Source: Symbiodinium natans (lineage: Eukaryota; Sar; Dinophyceae; Suessiales; Symbiodiniaceae). From it: DNA of 64,000 nt. The DNA lies in contig CAJNDS010002076.1 of NCBI GenBank assembly GCA_905221605.1, forward strand, positions 468,463-532,462. Direction: 5' to 3'. Positions 27,101 through 38,444 of this stretch are shown piece after piece. Position 1 is the first letter of the stretch; every line of letters starts with the position of its first letter. The notes beneath the pieces were generated by a model. That model searched no databases and was not told where the DNA came from. It saw only the letters and a list, made by a program, of their open reading frames with translations. The translations under genes were made by a program, and so were the position numbers.

Positions 27101-28274
27101 CAACGGCAAGGTGCTGCAGCGCACCGATGCCCGAGGGGACACACGGCGCTTCTTCTTTGGCTACGACAACCTCGGCGTCCTCAAGCACTGGCTTAAGGAG
27201 GAGCACCAACGGCGAGGCGTGCACCGATGCGGGCGAGTTAAGCGGTCGCTTCATCGCGCCGAACCCGAGTGTGCGCGCGGTCTCGCACTACCTGGTCCCC
27301 CTCACGGTCAACACCACGCCCTTGCTGGACACCGTCTTCTTGGTCGACAAGGCCCTGTGGAGCTGCGGCGCGCGGCCATGGCAACTGGAGGTAGTGCGTG
27401 GCACACTGCTGCGAAACTTCGCCGTCCTCGGGACGTGCCAGTTCAGTGCCTGTGCGGGGGCTTATGGCCCAGCCGGGCCCACCTCGCGTGGGCGTGCGAG
27501 AAAACTGCGGTCTGCAGACATGAGGTGCCTTTGCCCCGTGAACGCGCTCAGGAGCGGCTTTTCGCTGCCCAGATCGAGGCGTACCCGCCGGCGCCGCCAG
27601 CAGTGGACTTGGAGGGATTCGAGCAGGACGTCGCTGACCACCTCGAGGCCTTCTTCAAGGACGACGCGGAGCTGTTCCTCGCAAGCGACGGCAGCGCCAA
27701 GGAGGGAGTTGGAGCCTTCGCCATCGTTACCGCCGAGGCCTCTTTCGGTACGGGTGATGCTTCGGAGGACCAATCTGCGTTCAGAAACGAGGCCCTGGCA
27801 CTGCTCTACATCACACGTGCTCTACAACGACTGCCTGGAGATCGACGAGGACGTGTTCATGTGCTTTGCGACTGCCAAGCTGCACTGCAAGGAGTGGCTC
27901 GGCCGGGCATGTCTGCTCTTCCTTGCATCTTCGAGGAGATTGCGACCAATCTGCGGAACTTGCAAAGTCGGGGCATTGCTGTCAGCCTCACTTGGGTGCC
28001 TGCGCATGGCAGAAAGAGGCACTGGAGGCCACCTGATGGAATCAGTGCTGAGTTGTGCCGGGACCTCAACGACAAGGCCGATGCTGCGGCCAACTGTGCA
28101 CGTGAGAACAGAGCTGCCCACTCCAGACGGGCACTTTGGCACCAGGCCTTTGAAGAGGCCACTGCTTGGGAAACGCAGGCGATCCAGGCTGCTGCGGCTG
28201 CTGGGCTGCTTCTGGCTGCTGCTGTGGAGAGGCAGCCTGTGCCTGCAACTGAGCCTGAGGGCTCCCTGGACTAA
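24171..28274 (+). CDS. LINE ORF2: endonuclease, reverse transcriptase, RNase H (1367 codons)
   Basis: Overlaps the end of ORF1 by 124 bases in the -1 frame. Endonuclease: SLQEID (Glu codon 24384), FGDFNA (24715-24732), RRIDYAIADR and SDHL (His near 24948). RT: a KSPGADQWTPEQLL start, QDLSAYFDSLN, GFLQGCPLSP, and the catalytic FVDD at 26427-26438 (first Asp residue 755). A CLCG...H zinc-like motif lies near 27448. RNase H: ASDGSAKEG (D1173), FRNEALAL (Glu), LCDCQAAL (Asp) and WVPAHGR (His), i.e. D-E-D-H. The first ATG is only one possible start. Between about 27220 and 27370 the protein looks out of frame, although the ORF stays open. Confidence 0.9.
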   Translation: MVADAEEVHGREGSAAPGHRRSHQCMRAIDKPLFAAFTFFLTANLNKTGISKTPLAAELAREAQASFISLQEIDVNYLSAPGFVEAWRHEGYSALLSAGDVNKGSHRVALVSKVPLRQVNLGLARAQPRHVAGLVELCSSSRKHHLLVIAAYGFPGDLEATSEMLRELVEAARAFGGSFVIFGDFNATADEGYIVEATASGVVKVLDADFEEALPFTNPYRADLNTGEKRRTRRIDYAIADRSTLASRVEHFERPDLSDHLCVGYDLEVECRRSDYVLPKFHELSLQDEAAIGLNFDAVWDEELFSTYLDAAQLDEAWTQLSDVAECSLGADFFGWADRSRRSSFWEPVRPRRAAHRCGEHGHESRATQLLRGLLGRLSQLRQQPHDEHLQRAIRRGCGQLRRVVPGFPYIDLCYIDASIDAVSELYNVYSEQERNARLERWRVDTQQQWAKAHTWVKRKAEEALKLQGPTVSPDAIPTCVHPASMVAEHAELWHKKWTSSSTSNDASAVRGILASLQQFPLSDLKFDLSPEDLIRATKKMKGKSPGADQWTPEQLLALPKAWWAAVARLWCRVVACSYVPVAWRRAVVALLPKRGEATRPIALCSVIWRAGARCMNAQLRGWVDTWLNHLALGAAPQRGVQDGHARILQAWHMGCRRYVKQDLSAYFDSLNIEAVELVLARLGAPQWLAGLLRSFYTEPQRLFKAGGCFDARWRTTTAGFLQGCPLSPVIALAVGATWAEYCRCSDVDLMIFVDDRALWPLPHAACPATALRAALQRSDRFDEAFKFVCKPTKCAIVVLDSDSSLNELIAERGYSRESSLELLGIELKLSDGATSLLKLSLQTLLLRLRYLRLLRPRMEYRRRILTSLIHSALFWAAGVARPSARETQQLQAEITATLKDCITEETPQVLVYAVFGWQFSVEWYGDWAALKTAWRFQTRPPAWLDTVSLQDTFVPWIRVAPAALAVLDRMGWSASANGKVLQRTDARGDTRRFFFGYDNLGVLKHWLKEEHQRRGVHRCGRVKRSLHRAEPECARGLALPGPPHGQHHALAGHRLLGRQGPVELRRAAMATGGSAWHTAAKLRRPRDVPVQCLCGGLWPSRAHLAWACEKTAVCRHEVPLPRERAQERLFAAQIEAYPPAPPAVDLEGFEQDVADHLEAFFKDDAELFLASDGSAKEGVGAFAIVTAEASFGTGDASEDQSAFRNEALALLYITRALQRLPGDRRGRVHVLCDCQAALQGVARPGMSALPCIFEEIATNLRNLQSRGIAVSLTWVPAHGRKRHWRPPDGISAELCRDLNDKADAAANCARENRAAHSRRALWHQAFEEATAWETQAIQAAAAAGLLLAAAVERQPVPATEPEGSLD

Positions 28275-29200
28275 GCAGCTGCAGCTGGGCGCTGGCTGCT
28301 GTGCTGCTGGCCTTCGGCTGCGCTGCTGGCGAGCACAGCTGAGCTTCTGCACCTGCACTTTTGAGTTGGCTTCCCGAACCCACTTTCCTTACCAGTTTTG
28401 AGCGCAGCCCTTTGATGCTGCCTTTTCATTCAGTGACGATGCTCTTGTCTCTGAGCTTCGGTTCGCGACTTTCGTGGCAATGCACTTGTACACTTTTGGC
28501 GTTGCATGTCACTTCAAGTATAGTTTTGCCCTGAAACATGGTTTTCGTGGCATGGTTCGTTCTGGGTTGCCTGCGAGCTCTTCAGGCTTGTTCATGGCAC
28601 CCGCTTTCACGAGAGTGAGGAACCCGTGCTGGTCGGACTTTCTGCTTCCCGGCAGGGCCTCACCACCTTTACAAAAGTTTGCTTGTTTGAGATGTGAGCA
28701 GCATGCCTCTGGCAGTTTGTACAGCGGCCTCGCATGTCTGCCAAACACTCGTCAAGCCTGGTTCGGTGTCACGCCGACTGACCTGCTTAAGACAGGGCGA
28801 GCAGGACCTTTCTTCTTGAGGGGCCTGACTTGTCCGTTAACCGAGCGTGCAGAGGTTTGGTCACATCTGGGTTTGCCCGAAAAAAACTCAAACTTGTACT
28901 CGTCTGAGCCGGCTCATAGCTGCAGAGGCTCTCAGTGATGGCGAGGAGCTCGGGGACTTGGATCTGTCAGAGGCCTGGCATTCAGGGGGGCATTTTGTGG
29001 TTTAGAGTTTGGGGTGCGGGCATACTCGTAAAGGAAGGGCAACAGGTTCCTATCGAACCGTCCGCAGGTGAGTCCTTGATTTTCTCGCGTAAGTTCCGGG
29101 GTCGAAGTTAAATTCAAGGATTGCTTAGCGAGCTGCTTCCACTCTGGTGTCCATATCGGGACCAGGAGTCATAGGAAAACCATTGGCAGCTCCAGCAATT
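28275..29200. other. Probable LINE 3' UTR and flanking non-coding DNA
   Basis: Begins with CTGCTG-rich sequence continuing from the ORF2 C-terminal codons. No poly-A tail, no terminal repeat and no convincing gene. A short + frame at about 28925-28975 (reads LSDGEELGDLDLSEAW) could be an exon of the next gene. Confidence 0.4.
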
Positions 29201-29210
29201 CTGTGTTCGC

Positions 29211-29930
29211 ATGATGCAGGTGGACGGGGATTCCAGCATCAACGAGAGTGCCCTTCAAGAGGCTTGGCAGCTGGAGGATGAGCTTCGAGAGGCCAAGGAA
29301 GAACTGAGGCAGCTCGGCCTCCGATGCCATCAGGCTGGCATGGCGGGTCTGGAGCGAAAGCCTTTTCCAGCATCGGCGTCTCCAGCTTTCCGGCCCGAAG
29401 TTCCGCAGGAGCCGTTTAACCTCGAACCTCCGCCAATTGCGAGGAAGCAGCACGACTCCCTGCTAGAGGCTGCGCAGTCCTTGGTGTCCAACACGGGCAA
29501 TGCCGATTGCACGGAGCTGTCCGAGCGTCTGGTGGCAGAAAACCTTCGCCTGGAGTCTGAGATGCAAGAGCTCCAACACTTCATCGAGGCCCATTGTAAG
29601 GGCTCGTGGCTGCTAAAGTGGCTAGCGGCACTCGTAGTGTGTCATGGTACAAGAGCATGCGACAGCAACGCTCAACAACAGACTTTGGGATGCTTGCTAG
29701 AATTGCAGGCTGCGCACAATGATTTGTTGTTTTCCTGCGTTTGATGGTCAAGCTTGCAGGCCCAGCCGCTGAATTCTGGCGGCCACTGGGACCCATGGCA
29801 GCCCCTGGCCGGTGCCATGCACGAGTCGCATGGCAAGCTGCGAAGCTCCATGCAGCAGCAGCTGCAAAGCTCGCAGGAGGCCCTTCAACTGCTGCGCCAG
29901 GCGCTGCATCATCTCGGGGTGCCTTCATGA
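29211..29930 (+). CDS. Small coiled-coil protein, two exons (29211-29588, 29760-29930)
   Basis: Exon 1 reads ALQEAWQLEDELREAKEEL near its start and ERLVAENLRLESEMQELQHF near its end, both strong coiled-coil sequences. It ends at GAG before GC (29589), and the GCCCA after the junction is repeated at the start of exon 2, which follows CTTGCAG. Exon 2 reads AMHESHGKLRSSMQQQLQ and LLRQALHHLGVPS before TGA at 29928-29930, in phase. The start at 29211 is provisional because ATGATGCAG|GTGG could itself be an acceptor and earlier exons may exist. No known family is recognised. No membrane segment is seen in the spliced product. Confidence 0.55.
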
Positions 29931-30157
29931 CCAATGCTGGAACGCCGTGATGTCATGAACACTTTTGTCTTCAGGACATCGCAGACGTGGCATGCGTATC
30001 AGTATTATCAGTTTACCATCTCAGACTGACCTAGGGCCTAGGGTCTTCCGGGCTTGCAGAGTTTAAAACCCCGAGCCCTACAGCAATCCTGCCCCCAAGG
30101 CCCAGGGTGCCCAGGTCCCCCCCCAGAAGTCCGAACTCAAGTTGTGAACCTGTTGCA

Positions 30158-30239
30158 GGGCATCGCCGCGGCAGAGGCGCAGCTTGTGTCGGAGCGGCGC
30201 AAGCGCCGAGCCTGTGCCAGGGAGCTGCGGGAGCTCGAG
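30158..30239 (+). CDS. Candidate coiled-coil exon
   Basis: After GTTGCAG|G the frame reads GIAAAEAQLVSERRKRRACA and RELRELEG, and is followed by GAAAAA (a possible GA donor). Basic and acidic helix. It lies 230 bases after the stop of the previous coiled-coil gene, so it probably belongs to another gene. Confidence 0.3.
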
Positions 30240-30299
30240 GGAAAAAGATCCGAGTGCTTGGGAGCTGTCAGGTTCACGCTTGCACGCAGTGATTTAGAG

Positions 30300-33200
30300 T
30301 TCTAGCGCCGCAGAAGTTAAGAGTTTAGGGTACGAGGTCGCGGGAGTTGATCCTCGCTTCGCCAGATCTCGAGTCTCGGAGTCGTCATTGCATGATGCTT
30401 CTGAGAGATGATTGAGAGTGGCTGAGAGTGCGACGGGCATCGTGAGCATCGTGGCTTCAACAGTTACAAGTGATCCAGGCGGCTGACAATTCGGAAGCAG
30501 CCTTTCCCTTTCATATGACGGATAGTCTCGCAGAACGGACGAGCATCGAGTTCTGGTGCGGAAAGCCCAGGCAGCCGGCTACCTCAATACACATACGAGG
30601 CTGCCTTGGCTGGTCGGGATCGTTCTGTTCGCGTCGGGCGCGCGTGAACCATAATTGTCGCATAGAATCGCCAGCATGGTGTTGAACCAGAATGAGAGAG
30701 CCTAGGACAATACTCACGACAGCTACTGTAGACTCTATCCAATTCATGCCGCTTCCCAGGTCATGCTTGAGCTCTTCAAGCTCCTTCTGGGCAAGGGCAC
30801 AGAGGGCTTCCGCACACGACAGGTGGGATCGTAAGACATCACCGTTCCTACACACGACTTCGCTTGTGCTTGCAGAGCCAACACACGGCTGATTGATCAG
30901 ATAGCCGACAGCAGCTCGGTGCCCAACACCACCCGGAACGCAAGCTCTCCTGAAGACGTTGACATAGTAAACCTGGCTGTAAGACGACCGACCAGCATGA
31001 CATCAGGCCCACAGTGGCCTTTGCAGTTTTTGACCGGAAATAGAAACAGAGAGAGACTCTGAGAGTGCGATGAAAGTTACCTCCAAGTTCCGAAGAGTCT
31101 TCCCGGAGGTTGGTCTGGCCGTCAACACCTACACCTCCTTTGAAGCTCAGGACTCCGAACTCTTTTCACGGGTATAGTGAGTATAGTGGAGCTCCCAGGA
31201 GACCAGGGCAGCGCCAAGCTAGGACGGCATTGTTGACTTGTCCACAGGCCCCAAGAAGGTGAATTGGAGACCGGACGTCTCCAACACGTTGACTTCGGCA
31301 CTGATAGAAGTTTCACGTCCCGAGCTCATGCCTGTCAACAGTTTTGTTGGGCTCGTTTCCTATGCTTGCGATCGTGTGCCAGGTTTTGTCTCCTTGCTTG
31401 CGGGTAGATTGCTCCTGAGTATGCCAGTCCGATGTCTCGTCCTGCACATGCTCGGGTGTGGCAGCGCTGCCTTTGTTGCGTGCTGGCGCTGCGGCACCTC
31501 TGGGTCGTGAAGCCGCACTGGACACTCTCATTCCTAGCCCGCCAGCTGATGGGAAGCTTGGCTTGGGGCCCCCTTCCTACAGAGAGCTGAAGATGCTGCA
31601 AGCATAGGACAACATTAGCATGGCTCAGAACTGCTATTGCAGGCCATGATGCAAGTCAAAGGAAGGTCGCTAGCAAGTAATGATGCCATCGTGCTTCTCA
31701 TACCTGGCTGGAACAACTACAGGACCTATGGGTGCACTTGCAAGACTGGCGTATGAGAGGAGGTGTCAGCGTGCGGGCGTAATAGCTCGACTACTGCTGC
31801 TGCTACCGCTGCTGCTACAGCTGCTGCTACTACTTCGAACCCTGGCCACAGGAATATATACAAGAAGACTTGGAAAAAGAGTATCAAAGGTCCCAAATAG
31901 CCACGTACGACGACGACGATGACGAGACAAGAAACCCACAGCTCCCCGTTGCCCCTTGCCCTCCTCTCGCCCTACCGCTCTCCCCTTCCACCTCTCACAG
32001 CACAAGACGCCCCCAACGTCCAGGAGCCAAAGATGTTTGCTTCGGGCGTGGAGAAAAAGGTGCCACGGGCAGCGGGCCCAGGTCGCGCCACAGCCCTCGA
32101 GGGTCCTCAGCTTTGGATTCGCGAGGTTAGTTTAGCTAGGGAAAGGAAAGATGGACCTGAAAGTTAGGGGCAGCTCTGAGAAATGGCAGTTCATGACTTT
32201 GGTTGCTCGACATGTTTCAAAATCAGTCAGTCGCAATCCAAATGTATGCACCTATGACTCCTGAACCGAATCGAAGGCTCCAAAGATTCGTAGTGACAAC
32301 CGAGGCAGAGGATCTGCCACCAGAGGCCTTCGACGACGCGGGCAAAATCAAGGCCCTGTCCAGACTTTTGGGTTTTAAATGCCCGCTTGAATGGTTCTTC
32401 GACTCTTTGACCCTTCGACTCTTCGACTCTTCGACCACGTGAGCTCAGAAAAAAAACAGCACTCTGCTCACAGAGGCTCGGTGCGGTACAACTAAACAAT
32501 TTGAGTGAGGGGCGGTCTTGCCGGACCACAGTTCTGTCCCAGCTTTGTCTCTGCTGGAGCTTGTGCTGCTACTGCCACCAGGCCCAGTTTGTGGTGGAAG
32601 AGGCCTATGCTGCTTATCCCGAGAAACACAGTGTCTGGGTCCCTCGGTGGCATTTGTCCAGCCGGCCATCACGGGATGCAGATGAGTTCAGTATCTTCAA
32701 AAGAACTCCTGATGGAAAGAGATTTTACACTTGCGTACGAAAGCATCAGTGGCCATCGTCCGGCGGACATGATATGATGATCTGATGATCCACAAGCTGA
32801 ACAATGACGCATATGCGGCACTCAAGTGGAATGATGACATGGGCTGCAGAACAGTAGTTGGCGGCGAATGAATTAAACCAAAGCTCAGAAATAGCTTCGA
32901 AATCTGTTCTCAGAGTTGCAGCATGTCTCTTCAGAGTTTTCACGCTTCCCCAAGCCGTACGCCCATATTTAGATCGGTCCTTACTTTTTCCGTATTGCTT
33001 TCTTACCTGTCTGTTCCTGGATGCCCCGCCCGTGTAGACCTAACTCTCCCACCCACCGGCCCGCTCATTTTTGTTTCCATGTTTTCCTACTTTGTCGACT
33101 TCCCTTAGTTTCTCCTATGTTTCCTATGTGTCCTGGACACCCTTTTTCCTATTGTCCTGGACCCCCGTGTTTTTTTCCGAATTGTTTCCCTTTTTTCACA

Positions 33201-33770
33201 TCTTCAAAATTTTTCATATTTGTCATAGCCCACAGCTGATGCTCACAACTGCAGATGAGGTTGCTTGTGGATGGCTGAGGCTTCTGTTCACGGTTGCGGG
33301 GGGCAGGTTCCGAGCTTGCTGGCTTCAAAGGATGAACGATGAGGGGGTGAATTGAGATGACTCTCCTCCTTGCGGCCTTCAAAAGCATCTGAAGCTCAGG
33401 ATAAAATCTTGGTGCCCACCGGAACCATGACTTTAGAGGCAGGATGTGTCTTGGGCTTCGAATCATGGGGGGTTCAACAATGTTCTTGCCCGATGAACGC
33501 CTGCCATGTGGTGACCAGGGCATGTTCAGCTGAGTTTGAAGGAGTGGGCTCCGGAAAACAGGCGGACAGGAAGGGGAAGGTTTTCAAGATATCGGTCGGC
33601 ATGCAGCTTGAAGGACCTCCGCATTGCTGAATCGGTAATCCTGACTTAGCATTGCGGCCTTCGCAAGCACACGCTCCCGACTCTCTGGGCCCTCGGACCC
33701 CGCCAACCTTCTCGCAACCCTAAGCCCTTCTTCGCTGAACCCTAAGCTCCCCAAACCCCTCTTCTCTAAC
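30300..33770. other. Gene-poor stretch, no gene assigned
   Basis: Short open frames only. A CTG/CTA-rich tract is found at 31790-31835 and a GACGAC run near 31908. A minus-strand frame at about 30690-30830 contains a hydrophobic stretch (TVAVVSIVLGSLILVQ) and a + frame at 32579-32720 reads QFVVEEAYAAYPEKH; both are weak exon candidates with no recognised family. Confidence 0.3.
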
Positions 33771-33776
33771 ACAGAG

Positions 33777-33827
33777 GCCTTCAAAGCCTGGCTGGCCTCA
33801 GAGCACAAGCTCCAGCCGCTGCCCCAG
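33777..33827 (+). CDS. Candidate 17-codon exon
   Basis: After ACAGAG|G the frame reads AFKAWLASEHKLQPLPQ. Acceptor of the usual AG|G type; identity unknown. A G run follows at about 33881-33890. Confidence 0.25.
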
Positions 33828-33899
33828 GGGCCCCAGCTTTTTCGGATCGCTTCGAGTTACGAACTCACTTAATCAAAAGGGGGGGGGGGTTAAGTGGCC

Positions 33900-35713
33900 T
33901 AGGGTTGTATGGTACTGCACGGGCTTCAGGGGGTTTAGGGGCAGCGGGGGGCAGAGATGCAGGTTTTATGACTGGCCAGGCTGGCCATCCATGAGAATTT
34001 CCAGGTCTTGTTTGCAGAGCACTCTTTGTGCAGTGGGAATCGAAGATTGCTAGCGCTCTTCTGAAATCAAGGGCTTTGCGGGGTAGGGCTGATGGGGAAT
34101 TCTTGGCGCGCTCCACAGGCTCCGGAGCTGGAGTTTTGTCCTCGGCTGGAAGAAAGTCGTGGACGAGGACCTGGTGTGCCCTTGTGCACTCCAACGAGGG
34201 AACAGCGAGCAAAGTCCTGAAGCTCTGAGCCCCAGCAAGTTAAGAAGTTGGGTCCCCCTCAAGGGCTCAAGCTGAGGCACATGCTCCCAGCTACATTTTG
34301 TAGGGTTAAGCGTCCAGGGCCTCAGGCTTGTTGTCCTTGGTGAATGCCGAATAAGCCATACCATCTAGCGAGCTCCATGCTTTGCACCCTTTGCCAGACT
34401 GCGGCCCTCAGGTTGTCTGATGTGTCACTTTTTGGCGTGGAGAGAACCGCAAGGAGAATTGACTATAGGCTACTTGATGATCCTTGGGATCACTTTGCCG
34501 TGCGGCCTTTTATATCTGGGGACGTGGGCGGTACCCCATGGAATCAGAAGTTGCGCTGTACCTCGCTTAGTCCTTTTTCCGAGTTGCCCTGAGATGGTTC
34601 TGCACCCTGCGCTGTGGCCTCCAAAAAAAGGAAGAAGCCCGTCGCTGTCTGGCCGTACCCCTCAACCGGGCCTTGCCGGCTGCTCGCGCTGCCACTGTGC
34701 CACCACGGTGGGATTGCTGGCCCTGACGTTCCAATCAATGACTCCGGAAGCCGGCCCGGATGGAGAATCTACCAGCACAGGCACACTTCCCCTTGAACTG
34801 GGCTAGTCACCACCCCACGTGAACATGCAGAGCTGTGCTGCTCCCTGGGTTCTTTCAGTGAAGGCGATGTGGTTCATCCACTGGGCAGGAATGCAAGACT
34901 TCGGCCATGCATCCACTGGTAAGCCCCCCCTGAGTTCGCAGAGTGGGTGTCTCCTGCCTATCAGTCAGCTGTCAGCGCAGTCGTCCGAAACTCATTCAAG
35001 CCAAATCCCAAAGCCTCAATCCGACTCAATCCTCAATCCTAAACCATGACATACCATGACTTTGAACGAGAGGGCAACCTAGCTTTGTTCTTTTGAGCAC
35101 GCTGCCCGATGTGACTGATCCCGTCGCCTAAGCACGCGCTTTGGCCTTGGCAGGAAAACAAGGAGATGCGAGTGCCCGTCTCCAGCCAGATCTACCCTCT
35201 TCCTGTCTCGGTGGACGCGTCGTTGCTGCCACCTTTGACAGATGCGCAGGCCAGGGTTCTGCCTGTCAGCAAGGGCCAGAAGAATCCCACCTCGAGTGCA
35301 AACCGGGCTACGTCGTACTGTGGCTCGACTCTACACTGTGTGCTCCATGCCTAAAGTGACGTCCTCTTACACGCAGATTGCGCACTTTAAGCCCGAGAGC
35401 CTCGAGCAAGGGAGATGCCATGAAGAAGATCATGGGTTCGACCAAGATCCCACAGGCACAGAAGATGAAGTGCCCCCAGTGAACAGGCAGTAACCTCACT
35501 AACGGGAACCTGTGGGAAAGACGGGAGAGACGGGAGAGCCTACGTTAGGGCAGTGCATTGGCTTTGGCGTCAGTCTTTTGGCGGCAACCGAAGCTGGGAG
35601 CTTTCGGAGAGGTACCTGAGTGAATGGCAGAAGGCCAAGCAGAGCGGCAAGATGCCGACCTCTTCGGCCCAGGCGGGATGTGCAAGTCGTTTTGGTTGCT
35701 TTTTTGAGGGTGC

Positions 35714-35748
<35 letters not shown>

Positions 35749-36900
35749 GTGTGTTCTCATGTTGGAAGACTGATCAGATGTGGGGGCAACATGAAAGTTG
35801 CGGGTTGACGGAGAAGCTTCGCGAGCTTTGCTGCTTTTGTTTAGCCGCTACCGCAACCTTCTGCTTTTGGCCCTTTGTACAATCTGCTTCAAAATTTAAT
35901 CTACTATTGCCTTTCAAAATGGATGCTACCCCTGTGCGCCTTGCAGGAACTCCGAGCCGACATGTCCCTGAAGGCCGGTCGCTGACACTGACACTTCAGA
36001 AGTCGCAACTCGTGTCTCAATTCGGAGCTTTTGGATCCTGGCGTTTCTTGAGGCCGCCCGGTCGGAACCTAGTAAAAAATCTGTGGCTCTTTCTTTCGGC
36101 TGCCAAGTGTGACATGCAGAGACAAGCTAGCAACTTAGCATTCGCAGCCCTAAAGCAGCGCAAGGGCACCCGCAAGATGAGGTGGCTTCTTCTTTGCCTC
36201 GATCTGTCAAGTTCAACTTGAGTTTGGGTCTGCGGGCTTTCCCGCAATCATACCCCCGAAATCTATGGCTTTGGCTCTGTGAGAGCGATGGATCCAGTCT
36301 CTCCTGTCCCGTCCTCTCGATCTCGTTCATGTTGGGGATCGTTGTAACTCATAAGGTGTGTGAGGTTTTGTTCCACAGTTTTCGGAATGTGGACCTGCTG
36401 ACGATCATATGACCCCGTGGGTGCACTTACCGCATATTCCTGATTTGATGTTTTTAGGTGGAGTTGTTGAGGGTTGCGGTCGCATCTGGATGAGGACATC
36501 CTCGCACTGATGGAAGTGCGTGCTGAAAAAGCGCTGCAGGCCGTGACTTGGGATTTTCAGGGTGCCGGAATCGGAATCGACTTTTCAAGGGACAAAAGGG
36601 AATCGCGGTGGGGTGTTGCTTTTGTCGTGTTAATGGCGTGTTACTTGCGGTCTCAGGCCAAATTGTAAAAGGCATTTGGCGGGTTGCCCAAATTTTGGGT
36701 CCCTGTATGGGAACCTCGTAAAGGGTCCTGGTTGAATGTTTTCAGCCGGCTGCCTCCGACTATTTGCCCACCCTACCCACACTCAGACGCGATGTCCGGG
36801 TGCTCTGAAGGCAGGGAAAGGGACCACTCCCAATATCATTCACAGCAAGTGGGGATTCCCAGATCGGGACTCCACAGCAGGAGAACGAGCCAGCTGTGAT
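33900..36900. other. Unassigned stretch with simple repeats
   Basis: Contains the CTGT repeat at 35711-35754. Weak + strand exon candidates are at about 35611-35655 (reads RYLSEWQKAKQSGKMP) and about 36474-36540 (reads LRSHLDEDILALMEVRAEKA). No gene product can be named. Confidence 0.3.
35711..35754. repeat. (CTGT)n microsatellite
   Basis: About nine CTGT units followed by GT dinucleotides. Confidence 0.95.
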
Positions 36901-36984
36901 CCCTAAACCCTGAACCCTGAACCCTAAACCCTGAACCCTAAACCCTAAACCCTAAACCCTAAACCCTAAACCCTAAACCCTAAT
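36901..36984. repeat. Interstitial telomere-like array (CCCTAAA)n
   Basis: About 12 units of CCCTAAA with some CCCTGAA variants. CCCTAAA/TTTAGGG is the plant-type telomere repeat that dinoflagellates also use. The flanks are ordinary single-copy-like sequence, so this is internal and not a chromosome end. Confidence 0.95.
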
Positions 36985-37012
36985 CATGACCTAATCAATC
37001 ACCCCTTCCCAG

Positions 37013-37060
37013 GATGGCTCGATCAACCCCAAGTGGGGGAAAGCCATCTCGGACCTGAAG
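37013..37060 (+). CDS. Candidate 16-codon exon
   Basis: After TCCCAG|G the frame reads DGSINPKWGKAISDLK. Good acceptor; the donor is unclear. It lies just after the telomere-like array. Product unknown. Confidence 0.3.
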
Positions 37061-37069
37061 GGGAGAAGG

Positions 37070-38270
37070 CCAGGCAAAGTGGTGGTTTAGGGTTTAGGGC
37101 TTGTAAAGTTTACAGTTTAGGGTTTCAGGGGTTTCAGGGGTGCTTGCAAGTGACGGGCTTGCATGCGGGTGTTGCGTTGAACTACGTAGGCTACGACGTG
37201 ACCTGATTGAGAACTACCTTACATGGGCTTGGAAAAGATGCTGTGAAACTTTAAGAAAGCGCGCACGCAAAATTAATGTGATTAAGTATTGAATACGGCA
37301 AGGAGAACAACAAGGTTTACGTGTTGCTATAAGGAGGCTGGATGCGATGCGAAGTTGTGCGGTTCTCCTTGTAAAAGGATCAGGAATCCAAACGCGAAAA
37401 CAACTAGCTGCACCAATCCGATTTTTCTGCAGCCCCGTGAAACAGCCTAAGGCCAGCGCTGTTTAAGACATTTGAAGACCCTGCAAAGACCATGCAAGCC
37501 TCATCAGGTTTTGGGTCATCCCCTCTGACCAGACGCCCGACTGCGCCGCCATGGTGGCCTCGGGTGAAACATTGGATGTCCCTGCCCCAGAAGGCTTTTC
37601 TGAAAAACTCAGAGGCTTTTGTCGTTTGGGACTTAGAGGTTTTGGGTGTGGGCTTTGGCTGCCGCGATCCGAACGCAGCGCGTCTGGCGTCCCATCGTCT
37701 GGTGTCGTTAGAAGTGCTGGGGATCGTTGACGGAGTTTGCCGCGCCCTCTTCCGAAGATTTTTAGGAGTTCAGAAGTTCAGCTTCTGCCCAGGTCCGGTA
37801 CATGGCCAGACTGGAAGTCCCTCTGACATCCTGAGGAACTTGGAGAACATGCGACTTGAAACACAGTGCAGGCGTATCATTCCCGAAATCCAACATGAAT
37901 TGGGGTGCATATGACACCGCAGGGTCTACTTAAAAGTATGCATGACGTGTTGTCGGAAGACTTGCAGCTCAGGAGGGAAATATGGGTTTACATAGGTGAA
38001 GCCGTTTTTACCTGTCGGAGTTGGAGGAAAGAATTCGAGGCTGTGAGCATTGCAGCTTGAGAGTTTTTATGCTGGGGGAAGTATCGTTTGATGCTGGGCG
38101 TCTGGCTCCCTTGCTCCCACCTCCAACCTATAAGTTTTCACGCCGACATCCCGTCCAACACAGCAGTCAATTGGCTGCTTGAAACTGCTGATATGCAGCT
38201 CCTGGGCCTCAAGATGACTGAGCTTGCGCTGGGAATCAGCGTGGACTCTAGTGCGCGTGAGAGTGAGTGA
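37070..38270. other. Unassigned stretch
   Basis: Starts with TTTAGGG-like words (37086-37130). A 140-codon + frame at 37492-37914 has no recognisable motif and ordinary composition; it is not called as a gene. Confidence 0.3.
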
Positions 38271-38275
38271 GTGTG

Positions 38276-38276
<1 letters not shown>

Positions 38277-38317
<41 letters not shown>

Positions 38318-38325
38318 GTGCGTGG

Positions 38326-38378
<53 letters not shown>

Positions 38379-38412
38379 CGTGTGGGTGTGCATGTGTGTC
38401 TGTTTGTGTTTT
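38277..38412. repeat. (TG)n microsatellite, about 135 bp
   Basis: Almost uninterrupted TG dinucleotides with a few CG, GG and TC changes. Open frames in it (Val/Cys or Thr/His runs) are repeat artefacts. Confidence 0.95.
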
Positions 38413-38444
38413 GTCTTTGTGTTCGTTTAGTGTTCTCTCCACAT

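Larger units (their letters stand above)
19409..28274 (+). mobile_element. Non-LTR retrotransposon (LINE) with APE endonuclease, RT and RNase H
   Basis: Two long + strand regions follow each other: ORF1 (Gly/Cys-rich part, NPGP motif, basic region, OTU domain, zinc fingers) and ORF2 (endonuclease-exonuclease-phosphatase fold, reverse transcriptase, zinc motif, RNase H). This is the arrangement of I/Tad/RandI-like LINEs with a C-terminal RNase H. No LTRs, poly-A tail or target duplication could be recognised, so the true ends are unknown; the 5' UTR may begin near 19030 and the 3' end may reach about 28960. One frameshift interrupts ORF1, while ORF2 is open for 1367 codons. Confidence 0.9.
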
